Below are positions 1 to 7,251 of a stretch of DNA of 17,239 nt, piece after piece. The position numbers and the translations under genes are program-made. Under the pieces are notes generated by a model. That model did not search any database. It was not told the origin of the DNA and was given only the letters and a program-made list of their open reading frames with translations. The DNA lies in assembly GCA_036337945.1 (NCBI GenBank), contig JAYZDF010000024.1, positions 1 to 17,239 on the forward strand. Direction: 5' to 3'. The first letter of the stretch is position 1. The number at the start of each line of letters is the position of its first letter. This DNA is from JAYZDF01 sp036337945 (GTDB taxonomy: Bacteria > Myxococcota > Kuafuiibacteriia > Kuafuiibacteriales > Kuafuiibacteriaceae).

Positions 1-962
1 AAGAAATCAATAGCAGTGGCGGCATCGCCGGTCGGTTGATCAAGCTGCATTTGGCGGATGACAAGAATGAGGTGGAAGAGGGGAAAAAAACGGCGCAGGT
101 TTTCTCCGAAAATATCGACATAGTTGCCGCCATTGGGCATCGAGCGCCCGTTGTCGGGCAGGTGTCCTCACTCATTTACGAATATACAAACATCGTGATG
201 ATTGCTCCGGGGATTACAAGCTCAGCACTCAACCGAGTCGGGTTTAGGCGAGTCTTTCGGAGTTTACCCAGCGAAGCGGAGACGGGCCACTTTTTAGCAC
301 AACGACTGGCGGATGCTGGATATAATAAAGTGCTGCTTGTTTATCAAAACGATGATGTTGGGCGCTCATTTTCAAACGCATTCGAGAGTAAGGCGGAAGA
401 CCTTCGGCTAAGAATAGTGATGAGGCTTGCTTATGATATTGGTGCGGAACGCTCGTTTGAGAGAGCCGTCAAATCGCTCGAAGAATCGGATATCGATGCA
501 GTGGTCATGGGGCTGCATGGAGAAGAGACCTTACAAACTGTTTCTATCTTGCACGAAAATGGGGTTGAGAAACCGACCTATGTTTCTCAGGAGGCCGAAC
601 GTCTTTCGGTTCTTTCCAAATTGAAGAAAATAAAGGATCTGAGGATTGCTAGTATCTACGACTCGGAATCTTCGTCTGAGCTCATGAAATCTTTTGTCGC
701 GTCCTATAGCGAAGCCCATGGCGTATCACCATCCGTTTGGGCTGCGCAGGGTTACGAATCTCTCATGACTTTGAAGGCTGCTATCCAGCAAGCCGGGTCG
801 ACATCTCCGAAGAAGATTTCAGATGCCTTACGTGATTTGAAAGATTATGAAGGCATCTTTGGTCCGCAGAGTTTTGACCAGCACGGACAAATAAAAAATG
901 TTCAGCTTATTATGAAGAGGCTCGACGGTAAGAAGCTCGTTCGAGAAGCAGACAAGCAGTAA
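1..962 (+). CDS. ABC transporter periplasmic substrate-binding protein, branched-chain amino acid/amide type (5' end outside window)
   Basis: This is the 3' part of a periplasmic binding protein of the Leu/Ile/Val-amide receptor fold (Peripla_BP_6 family). The frame is open to the window edge: codons from base 3 read EINSSGGIAGRLIKLHLADDKN, which matches the usual 'GG..G..i.l...DD' N-terminal segment of the family, so the TTG at 36 is not the start and the signal peptide lies outside the window. Visible family features are the AAIGH segment followed by 'IAPGITSSAL' (ligand loop), a typical 'FRSLPSEAETGHFLAQRLADAGYNKVLLVYQNDDVGRS' hinge and second lobe region, and a late 'WAAQGYESLMTLKAAIQQAGS' helix. 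The ligand cannot be read from the sequence. No permease or ATPase gene follows; the next gene is convergent with only six bases between stop codons. A link to purine breakdown is not supported. Confidence 0.85.
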   Translation, partial: EINSSGGIAGRLIKLHLADDKNEVEEGKKTAQVFSENIDIVAAIGHRAPVVGQVSSLIYEYTNIVMIAPGITSSALNRVGFRRVFRSLPSEAETGHFLAQRLADAGYNKVLLVYQNDDVGRSFSNAFESKAEDLRLRIVMRLAYDIGAERSFERAVKSLEESDIDAVVMGLHGEETLQTVSILHENGVEKPTYVSQEAERLSVLSKLKKIKDLRIASIYDSESSSELMKSFVASYSEAHGVSPSVWAAQGYESLMTLKAAIQQAGSTSPKKISDALRDLKDYEGIFGPQSFDQHGQIKNVQLIMKRLDGKKLVREADKQ

Positions 963-968
963 TTTCTT

Positions 969-2885
969 CTAGAGGCGCTTTTTCTTATTTGATCGGTACT
1001 TGGGTCGAGCCAGCGCTTTCCCACCGAATCCAATAAGATCTTTTCGTCCGGTATCTCGGAGTGCTTCGCGAACCAGTGTTTCATTTTCGGGTTTCCAATA
1101 TTGAAGTAACGCTTTTTGTTTGCGTTTATTCCGCATTTTGGTTTCAACCCAGACCGCTTTTTGACTGTGTGGCTCGATACCGGTCCACCACATGCAAGTG
1201 GCTGGTGTTCCTGGAGTGGGAATGAAGTCCTGTACTTGCTGTGGACGTAGGTTCCGAGCTTTTAGAAATTCCGCGAGATTGACCGCGCTCTTGGTGTCAC
1301 AACCCGGATGAGAGGACACAAAGTAGGGCACGAGATACTGCTCTTTGTCTGCTTTTTCAGAAGCTTCTTTGAAGCGTTTTTCAAAATCGACATAAACATC
1401 TACGCCTGGTTTTTTCATAAGCCGAAGGGTGTCCGGGTCGACGTGTTCGGGTGCGACCTTCAGGTGCCCACCCACGTGATGACCTGCCAGTTCGTCAATG
1501 TATTCTTGGTCGAGATTGGCGAGGTCCATCCGCACACCTGATGCGATCAAGACTTTTTTCACGCCGTCCGCATTTCGTACATCGCGCATAAGATTCTTAA
1601 TTGGGGTGTGATCGGTCTTGAGAAGTTTGCAGATCTTTGGATGTACACACGAAGGACGGCGACAAAGTTTTTCAACTTCGGGGTCCGCGCAGGTCATCTT
1701 GTACATGTTGGCTGTTGGTCCACCGAGGTCGCTTAGCACGCCAGTGTAACCTGGTAGGACTTTGAGTCCCTTAACTTCCTTCATAACGCTTTCGTGGCTA
1801 CGAGATTGAATCGCTTTACCTTGATGTTCAGTAATTGCGCAGAATGTACATCCACCAAAACAGCCGCGCATGACGTTAACCGAGAAACGGACCGTTTCGT
1901 ATGCTGGGATTCGCTTTTTCCCGTAGTCAGGGTGCGGTAGTTTCGTGAATGGAAGATCAAACACCCGGTCGAGTTCTTTAGTGCTCATAGGAAACTGCGG
2001 CGGATTGATAACCACAGTTTGTGTTCCGCTATCTTGAATGAGAATCGGGGCACATCCAGGGGTTTGTTCTTTATGAAAGATGTGCTGCGCGTAAGCGAAC
2101 CGTTCTTTACTTTCGGGTGTATCCTCACAGATATCTTCGTAACTCGGAAGCTGCTTTACGCCGTCGGGCAGATTGTCTTTCCAATGGGTTTCTGAGGCTG
2201 CGTCTGCAAAGTGGGGCGTACCCTTTTTCCCGATGGCGTAGCCTGTTCCGCGAATATCGCGCATTTCGGAGATCTTCTGCCCGGATTTCAAACGAGAGAT
2301 GATCTCGAGAAGTGGTTTTTCGCCCATGCCGTAGACGACCAAGTCCGAGCGTGCATCGAGAATCATAGAACGCTTCACTTTATCCTGCCAGTAATCGTAG
2401 TGAGCTAAGCGACGCATGGAAATTTCGACGCCGCCGCTGATGATCGGAACATGCTTGGCAACCTGTCGGCAGCGCTGGGCGTACACGACGGTTGCGTAGT
2501 CGGGACGCAACCCACCTTGTGCATCGGGTGAGTATTGATCGTCCGAGCGAATTCGTTTGTGGGCCGTATAGTTGTTGAGCATGGAGTCCAAGTTTCCAGC
2601 GGACACCAGCCAAGCAATCCTTGGTGCTCCAAAAATCGCGAAATCATCTGCGGATTTCCAGCCTGGTTGAGCAATGACGGCGACTCTATACCCTTTGGAT
2701 TCGAGTAAACGGGTAATAACGGCATTCGCGAAAGAAGGATGGTCAACGTAGGCATCACCAGTGACCAGAACAAAGTCTACACCATGCTTCTTTTCGTCGA
2801 ATTGTTTGGGGTTCTTGGGTAACCAACCTCGCTTTACAGCGGCTGATCGCCGCATAGGTGGAAACTGATTTTGGGTTTCAGACAT
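969..2885 (-). CDS. ygiQ: YgiQ family radical SAM protein (UPF0313)
   Basis: This 638-residue protein matches the YgiQ family of radical S-adenosylmethionine proteins, whose physiological reaction is unknown. The iron-sulfur cluster motif CxxxCxxC is at C342, C346 and C349 (CFGGCTFC) and follows the characteristic 'AYETVRFSVNVMRG' segment. The N-terminal part contains the family's cobalamin-binding-like domain ('VLVTGDAYVDHPSFANAVI', 'GYRVAVIAQPGW', 'GGVEISMRRLAHYDYW'). The C-terminus ends in a basic tail (RSNKKKRL), as is common in YgiQ. The start is supported by a GGGAGAAG Shine-Dalgarno sequence a few bases upstream of the ATG. It lies behind the urate operon on the same strand but is separated by about 216 bases, so it probably has its own promoter. 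Family assignment is firm; function is not known. Confidence 0.95.
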   Translation of the reverse strand: MSETQNQFPPMRRSAAVKRGWLPKNPKQFDEKKHGVDFVLVTGDAYVDHPSFANAVITRLLESKGYRVAVIAQPGWKSADDFAIFGAPRIAWLVSAGNLDSMLNNYTAHKRIRSDDQYSPDAQGGLRPDYATVVYAQRCRQVAKHVPIISGGVEISMRRLAHYDYWQDKVKRSMILDARSDLVVYGMGEKPLLEIISRLKSGQKISEMRDIRGTGYAIGKKGTPHFADAASETHWKDNLPDGVKQLPSYEDICEDTPESKERFAYAQHIFHKEQTPGCAPILIQDSGTQTVVINPPQFPMSTKELDRVFDLPFTKLPHPDYGKKRIPAYETVRFSVNVMRGCFGGCTFCAITEHQGKAIQSRSHESVMKEVKGLKVLPGYTGVLSDLGGPTANMYKMTCADPEVEKLCRRPSCVHPKICKLLKTDHTPIKNLMRDVRNADGVKKVLIASGVRMDLANLDQEYIDELAGHHVGGHLKVAPEHVDPDTLRLMKKPGVDVYVDFEKRFKEASEKADKEQYLVPYFVSSHPGCDTKSAVNLAEFLKARNLRPQQVQDFIPTPGTPATCMWWTGIEPHSQKAVWVETKMRNKRKQKALLQYWKPENETLVREALRDTGRKDLIGFGGKALARPKYRSNKKKRL

Positions 2886-3101
2886 TTGTCTTCTCCCGCA
2901 GCGATGCTTGCTGCATTAGGGGTCGCTTGGCAGGGTGTCACGTGAGACGCGCTGCCACCGACGAATTCTTTACCACCCTAAGGATTTGTCTCTCACTCTC
3001 CAAGAAAAAATCGGTGATGGAGGTCCCTTTGACGTATCTTGAGCGGACCTAAAACATGTATCTCATTGAATATACTGATCTTTTATTCTGAGGAGAGAAG
3101 G
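2886..3101. other. Intergenic region between puuE and ygiQ
   Basis: No gene is seen here. The region should hold the end of the puu operon transcript and the ygiQ promoter. It contains a perfect 8-base palindrome TCACGTGA (2938-2945) inside a longer imperfect hairpin whose outer arms are GGCAG (2929-2933) and CTGCC (2952-2956), and a separate inverted repeat AGGTCC/GGACCT (3021-3050). No convincing -35/-10 pair could be chosen. Confidence 0.6.
3005..3050 (-). terminator. Possible weak terminator after puuE
   Basis: Read on the minus strand, 52 bases after the puuE stop, arms AGGTCC and GGACCT (6 bp, 18-base loop, 3021-3050) are followed about ten bases later by a run of six T (3005-3010). 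The long loop and the gap between stem and T run make this a weak candidate. Confidence 0.3.
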
Positions 3102-4022
3102 CTAGGTTGAGGAGGGCGGATGCGTTTTTGCCCAGTGTTGGGCGATATCAATTCGCCGGGCGACCCAAACCTGTGGCTTGGATTGAATATAATCAAGGAA
3201 ACGAGCTACGGCGGCCGCTCGTCCCGGTCGACCGCTCAGCCGACAATGCAATCCCACCGACATCATCTTTGGTTGATCCGCTCCTTCTTCGTACAGCACA
3301 TCAAAACTGTCTTTGAGATAGTTGAAAAATTGGTCGCCCGCGTTGAAGCCTTGGGGGGTAGCGAACCGCATATCATTGGCGTCTAGCGTGTAAGGAACAA
3401 TCAAATGTGGTCGCCCGTATTCGTAGTTCCAATAGGGCAGGTCATCAGCGTAGGAATCTGCATCGTAAAAGAAGCCTCCTTCTTCTATGCATAACTTGCG
3501 GGAGTTTGGTCCCGTTCGTCCCTGATAAAAACCTAAAGGACGTTCGCCCAAATATTTTTCATGAGCGGCTACTGCTTTAGCAATGTGGTCTCGTTCGACC
3601 TCTTCATCGACCTGACGATAATCAATCCACCGGTACCCGTGACTTGCGATTTCGTGTCCTGCAGCTTTAAGTTCGCGTACGGCATCAGGATGTCTCTCTA
3701 AAGCCATCCCCACGGTGAACACTGTAAAATGAAGGCCTCTTGATTCAAAAACGCGCGCAAGTCGCCAGACCCCCGCGCGGCTCCCGTATTCGTAAATCGA
3801 CTCCATATTTAAATGGCGTTCACCCGGCCAAGGCGCGGCACCGACAATCTCGGACAAAAACGCTTCCGAGGCTTCGTCGCCATGAAGAATATTATTCTCT
3901 CCGCCTTCCTCGTAGTTCACCACGAATTGAACCGCGATACGCGCGTTATCCGGCCATTTGGGATTGGGTGGCGTTGCACCATAGCCCACCATATCTCGTG
4001 GGTACTTTGCATCTTGAGACAT
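3102..4022 (-). CDS. puuE: Allantoinase PuuE (polysaccharide-deacetylase fold)
   Basis: This 306-residue protein matches the PuuE-type allantoinase, which hydrolyses allantoin to allantoate and is unrelated to the amidohydrolase AllB. It opens with the family's 'YPRDMVGYG' (residues 7-15), then 'NYEEGGE' (36-42), the metal-site segment 'GHEIASHGYRW' (122-132), 'YTLDANDMRF' (211-220) and 'GLHCRLSGRPGRA' (257-269). Its length is as expected and it has no signal peptide, so it should be cytoplasmic. It is the last gene of the urate operon and starts three bases after the stop of the preceding gene. The Shine-Dalgarno signal is poor (AAGG directly against the ATG), so translation is probably coupled. 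The operon context, with uraH, OHCU decarboxylase and allantoicase, supports allantoin rather than a sugar substrate. Confidence 0.93.
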   Translation of the reverse strand: MSQDAKYPRDMVGYGATPPNPKWPDNARIAVQFVVNYEEGGENNILHGDEASEAFLSEIVGAAPWPGERHLNMESIYEYGSRAGVWRLARVFESRGLHFTVFTVGMALERHPDAVRELKAAGHEIASHGYRWIDYRQVDEEVERDHIAKAVAAHEKYLGERPLGFYQGRTGPNSRKLCIEEGGFFYDADSYADDLPYWNYEYGRPHLIVPYTLDANDMRFATPQGFNAGDQFFNYLKDSFDVLYEEGADQPKMMSVGLHCRLSGRPGRAAAVARFLDYIQSKPQVWVARRIDIAQHWAKTHPPSST

Positions 4023-4025
4023 CCT

Positions 4026-5381
4026 TTATCGTGCCTTGCGTCCGTCTAATATTTTTAAAAATGAGCGAGTCCGTATTTCGTCTTCGGTTAGGCCTGTTGC
4101 TTGTACTTCATTAAGAGTGATCGCTCCGCTGTTATAGGCCCGCAAAAAATAATTGAGTAAGCCTTGTCCTGTCGCTGCGTCATCGAAAACGTCGCCGACC
4201 AATGTTGCCTGTGCGGCCTTGTCGATGAAGTTTTTCAATCGAGTTGACGCAGCATCAAGGCTTTCTAAAAAGAAGGCGAAGCAAGCTGCGTAACGTATGG
4301 GAATCTGCCCAGGATGAAGATCCCAACCTTGATAAAAGCCGCCAATCAAAGAGTGTCTGATATGCATATAAGCGGTTCGCCAAGCTTGGTGAACGACTCT
4401 TTTGTTTTCCGCGAGTTGATCCTCCGTGAGGTCTGCACCTTTGTGGGGTCCGACCGGCATAATATTGGTGGCACCGTCCGATAAGAATACGCCGGTTTGG
4501 GCAAGCGCAATCTGCATCATATGTTTGGCAAAATCGCAGGAGGGGTGGTCCATAACTTGGTGTTCTGCCGTGATATTACACGAAGCAGTATAGTCATAGG
4601 TTCCGAAATGGGCACCCGTACATCGACCTCTCGCGGCGCGTACGAGGTTGAGCAAGTTCGCATTACCGTTGTCATCAAAAATGGTTTGGGGAAGTTCGAT
4701 CATGAGCTCGACTTTAACTGAACCATTATGAACTTGGTTTTCCCGTTCGATAATATCGAGTGCGTCACACAGCGCCGAAACCTGAGCGGGAATAGGGACC
4801 TTAGGCAGAGTGACCACGAAATTATCAGGGAGCTTTCCTCCACTTTCCGAAAGTAAGGTAGTGAGAAAAATATCAAGGGTTCGAATCGAGCGATCTTTGA
4901 GTTCTTCGCTAAGTGACTTTATGCGTATCCCCAAAAACGCGGGAAGTTCTCCGGTTTGCATCCCTTTCGCAACTTCAGTTGCAGTATTGGCTGCGGCTTC
5001 GTCTTCTTCTGCATCAGGACGATGGCCAAAGCCATCTTCAAAATCGATGCGAAAATCCTCGACCGCCTCTTGTTTGAGCTTCTCACGTACTCGCTCGTAA
5101 ACATTTTTGGCCAGCTCATGATTCCCCGGGGCATGCTCAAACATTCCAACGGCATTGGCGAATTCTTCAGGTGTTTCCGCGTAGAGATCGAACGCCTGTA
5201 ATGCTTTTTCGCCCAAGCGTTTGGCTGTGTTGGCTTTAAATAGCTGAGCGCCACCATAGACAGTGTGTAAGGGCTGCCTTGCTTCAGAGTCGCCAGGATA
5301 TTTGCTCGTATAAACGGTATTTGACGCTTCAAGCGTAGAGGTAATGTGCCGGAGTTGGTGAACATTGATTGATTTTTTCAT
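4026..5381 (-). CDS. DUF6986-type CitE/HpcH aldolase-superfamily protein in urate operon
   Basis: This 451-residue protein looks like the family named DUF6986, sometimes annotated as aldolase or 'phosphoenolpyruvate kinase'; that name is from memory. Superfamily features resemble the HpcH/HpaI aldolase and citrate lyase beta fold: 'RIDFEDGFG' (111-119) with acidic residues suited to metal binding, 'GIRIKSL' (151-157) with a possible catalytic Arg, 'VELMIELPQ' (224-232), 'AHFGTYDYTA' (257-266) and the CitE-like 'GWDLHPGQIPIR' (352-363). It starts two bases after the uraH stop and its Shine-Dalgarno GAGGAAG lies in the end of uraH. Within this pathway the only unassigned step is conversion or use of ureidoglycolate/glyoxylate. 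A role there, either cleavage of ureidoglycolate or an aldol/Claisen condensation with glyoxylate, is inferred from context only. The reaction is unknown. Confidence 0.75.
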   Translation of the reverse strand: MKKSINVHQLRHITSTLEASNTVYTSKYPGDSEARQPLHTVYGGAQLFKANTAKRLGEKALQAFDLYAETPEEFANAVGMFEHAPGNHELAKNVYERVREKLKQEAVEDFRIDFEDGFGHRPDAEEDEAAANTATEVAKGMQTGELPAFLGIRIKSLSEELKDRSIRTLDIFLTTLLSESGGKLPDNFVVTLPKVPIPAQVSALCDALDIIERENQVHNGSVKVELMIELPQTIFDDNGNANLLNLVRAARGRCTGAHFGTYDYTASCNITAEHQVMDHPSCDFAKHMMQIALAQTGVFLSDGATNIMPVGPHKGADLTEDQLAENKRVVHQAWRTAYMHIRHSLIGGFYQGWDLHPGQIPIRYAACFAFFLESLDAASTRLKNFIDKAAQATLVGDVFDDAATGQGLLNYFLRAYNSGAITLNEVQATGLTEDEIRTRSFLKILDGRKAR

Positions 5382-5383
5382 AG

Positions 5384-5722
5384 TTAGCTTCCTCGATAAG
5401 TAGAGAACCCAAAAGGGCTGAGAAGAAGAGGTACGTGATAGTGTTGCTCAGGTGCGGTGATCTGAAACGTTACGGGTACATAAGGATAAAACCCTTGAGT
5501 CCCCTCCTTTTCGAACCAGGCTCCGGTTTCGAAGGTGATTCGATAGGTCGCGGCCTCGAGCTCACCGGGCTGCATGAGACCGGGAAGCCTTCCATCTTCG
5601 TTCGTATGACCTCGGCCAATTTCTACGAAGGAGTCTCCAACCTTCTTCTCCAAATAAATTTCTAATCCTGCTGCGGGTCGCCCCTGAGCGGTATCCAAAA
5701 CGTGGGTTGTAATGGGACTCAT
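5384..5722 (-). CDS. uraH: 5-hydroxyisourate hydrolase (transthyretin-like)
   Basis: This 112-residue protein is a typical HIUase, which hydrolyses 5-hydroxyisourate to OHCU (2-oxo-4-hydroxy-4-carboxy-5-ureidoimidazoline). The signature residues are all visible: the N-terminal 'THVLD' with His7, 'NEDGRL' with Arg45, 'EQHYHVPLLLSPFGFSTYRGS' in two parts, with His96, and the C-terminal Tyr-Arg-Gly-Ser that closes the tunnel in the tetramer. These match the known catalytic His/Arg/His set of the family. There is no signal peptide, so it acts in the cytoplasm. The start ATG overlaps the stop of the preceding allantoicase/OHCU gene by four bases (ATGA), and an AAAGGAAA Shine-Dalgarno precedes it, so coupling is expected. 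It supplies the substrate of the decarboxylase domain encoded immediately upstream. Confidence 0.97.
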   Translation of the reverse strand: MSPITTHVLDTAQGRPAAGLEIYLEKKVGDSFVEIGRGHTNEDGRLPGLMQPGELEAATYRITFETGAWFEKEGTQGFYPYVPVTFQITAPEQHYHVPLLLSPFGFSTYRGS

Positions 5723-7245
5723 AATGTTTCCTTTAGTTTATGTAATCGAATCTCGGTGATTTTAGCTTGTTCTGCCGCGGCTTTACGAATCTCGTTGTCC
5801 GCGTCATTCGGGAGTCTCTTGCGAAGAAGGCTCAGCATTTCGTCAGCAGACTTCCCGGTTGCACAAACCAAAAATACGTAGCCGAACTTGTCGAGATATT
5901 CTTGGTTTCCACTTGCTAGAGCAGATAGCGTCTCTTCGGACGCATTGTTCACGCCAGATTGTTCCTCGGTAGACCACGTCTCGGTCTTCGCAAACTTTTT
6001 GCGTAGAGCTTCTTTATCCGCACCGATCGCGGGATGATGAGAATAGGCTTCTTTCCAGTCGTTGACCGTGAGTGACCACCAGTATTCATTGGCGCGGGCA
6101 AACAAAGCTTGCTCGTGCGCAAAAGGCCGAGCTGCAGTCATTCGCCGGGCCCACTCTGTACTTCCGCAGCACTTCAAAAGCGCCTCGGCAGCTTGCTCCG
6201 GTGAAAGCTGATTCAAATATTCTGTCAGTGCACTGCCTGGGCTTTCGGTTTCGCTTGCGAGCTTGCCGTACACCCGCAATCTGGAAACACCGCCACACGG
6301 AAAGATTCGAATGCGTAGATGGGTGAAGCATTGTTCGGTCTTGGTGACGGGGACAACTTGGTTTGCATCCATCTGCAGAGGAAGCTCTGCGGCCAGTTCT
6401 ATCCATTGCTGAGTGTTGATCAAATCCACGGGCTGCGCACCACTCCAATCAATCCCTTCTAAGGTACAATGGTCTGGGAAGTTTCCTTTGAAGTGTTTTG
6501 TATCGACTTCTATGGTTTCGAGAGTACTTCGAGCGGCCAGTTGAAGTATGGCCCAGTCATGACCGCTGTCGCGGCGCCTTCTGGATTCCCAGCCTCCCCC
6601 CATATTCTTCGCGTCTCCGGGATGAATGAGATGTTCAGCTTTTCCAAAAAACATATCGCTACAGGCCAGGGCGCGACCTCCGTTTTTCAGTGCGGCCAAA
6701 TCAAGGGGCTCTGGGTTTTGGTTCAAAGAGTCATGAGTGACCATTTCACCGTACGCTCGTAGTCGCGCTACACCACCATCAGGAAAAATATTTAAGCGGA
6801 TGTGGGTCCATGGTCCGGAAAAAATGGTTCCCACGTAGTTGTGACTTCCGGCGAGCAATGCGGTTTGTGGAGTGATTTCCGTCCAGGTTGCGGTGACGAG
6901 TTCTTCGTCTGAGTCTACGCGGCAAGCCTCAATAGAAGCGAACGGCGGATGGTTTCCCAAAAAGTGCGAAGTATCAATGTCAAAGCCTCGGATACAACCT
7001 GCTTGAGCGAGCTTTAGAACACACCAGTCATGGCCAGGCACTCGTCGACGTCGAGATTCCCAGCCGTCCATCCATTTACCTTTCTCGGTGAAGCGATCAG
7101 GGTCAAAGATGGCTTCGCTGGGCTCAATGAGGTTTTCGCTTTCGGCAAAAAAGTCATCGCTGACGCTCACAACCTTCGCGCCTAAGGTTTTGTCCAAAAG
7201 ATTAGTGAGGCCGGTAAAGGCCGCCATATTCTCGATGTTTTGCAA
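5719..7245 (-). CDS. Bifunctional allantoicase / OHCU decarboxylase fusion
   Basis: This 508-residue protein joins two enzymes of urate breakdown. Residues 20 to about 330 form allantoicase (allantoate to ureidoglycolate plus urea), with the duplicated family repeat clear: 'GWESRRRR' plus 'GHDW' at 61-74 and 219-231, 'HFLGN'/'HFKGN' at 94 and 251, and 'FPDGGVARLRAYG'/'FPCGGVSRLRVYG' at 154 and 315. Residues about 340-505 form OHCU decarboxylase (OHCU to (S)-allantoin): 'EWARRM', 'HHPAIG' with the catalytic-type His404, 'EEQSG' (427-431), and 'FGYVFLVCATGKSA' (454-467). Both halves look complete. The start is a TTG, chosen because AGGAG sits nine bases upstream (7255-7259); the next ATG, at residue 7, is too far away. 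The gap after the puuD-like gene is six bases. The two activities are non-consecutive steps, since allantoinase acts between them. Confidence 0.93.
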   Translation of the reverse strand: MQNIENMAAFTGLTNLLDKTLGAKVVSVSDDFFAESENLIEPSEAIFDPDRFTEKGKWMDGWESRRRRVPGHDWCVLKLAQAGCIRGFDIDTSHFLGNHPPFASIEACRVDSDEELVTATWTEITPQTALLAGSHNYVGTIFSGPWTHIRLNIFPDGGVARLRAYGEMVTHDSLNQNPEPLDLAALKNGGRALACSDMFFGKAEHLIHPGDAKNMGGGWESRRRRDSGHDWAILQLAARSTLETIEVDTKHFKGNFPDHCTLEGIDWSGAQPVDLINTQQWIELAAELPLQMDANQVVPVTKTEQCFTHLRIRIFPCGGVSRLRVYGKLASETESPGSALTEYLNQLSPEQAAEALLKCCGSTEWARRMTAARPFAHEQALFARANEYWWSLTVNDWKEAYSHHPAIGADKEALRKKFAKTETWSTEEQSGVNNASEETLSALASGNQEYLDKFGYVFLVCATGKSADEMLSLLRKRLPNDADNEIRKAAAEQAKITEIRLHKLKETL

Positions 7246-7251
7246 CTTTAT

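Noticed and set aside
36..962. TTG at 36 as the start of the binding protein
   Set aside because: The frame is open to base 3 and the upstream residues match the conserved N-terminal segment of the family, so the gene is truncated by the window edge.
2929..2956. Hairpin around TCACGTGA as a terminator
   Set aside because: The stem is interrupted and has no T tract on either side; it is more likely a chance palindrome or an operator for ygiQ.
4919..5365. 148-codon open frame on the minus strand inside the DUF6986 gene
   Set aside because: It overlaps a well-supported gene in another frame, has biased composition and no family resemblance; it is a shadow.
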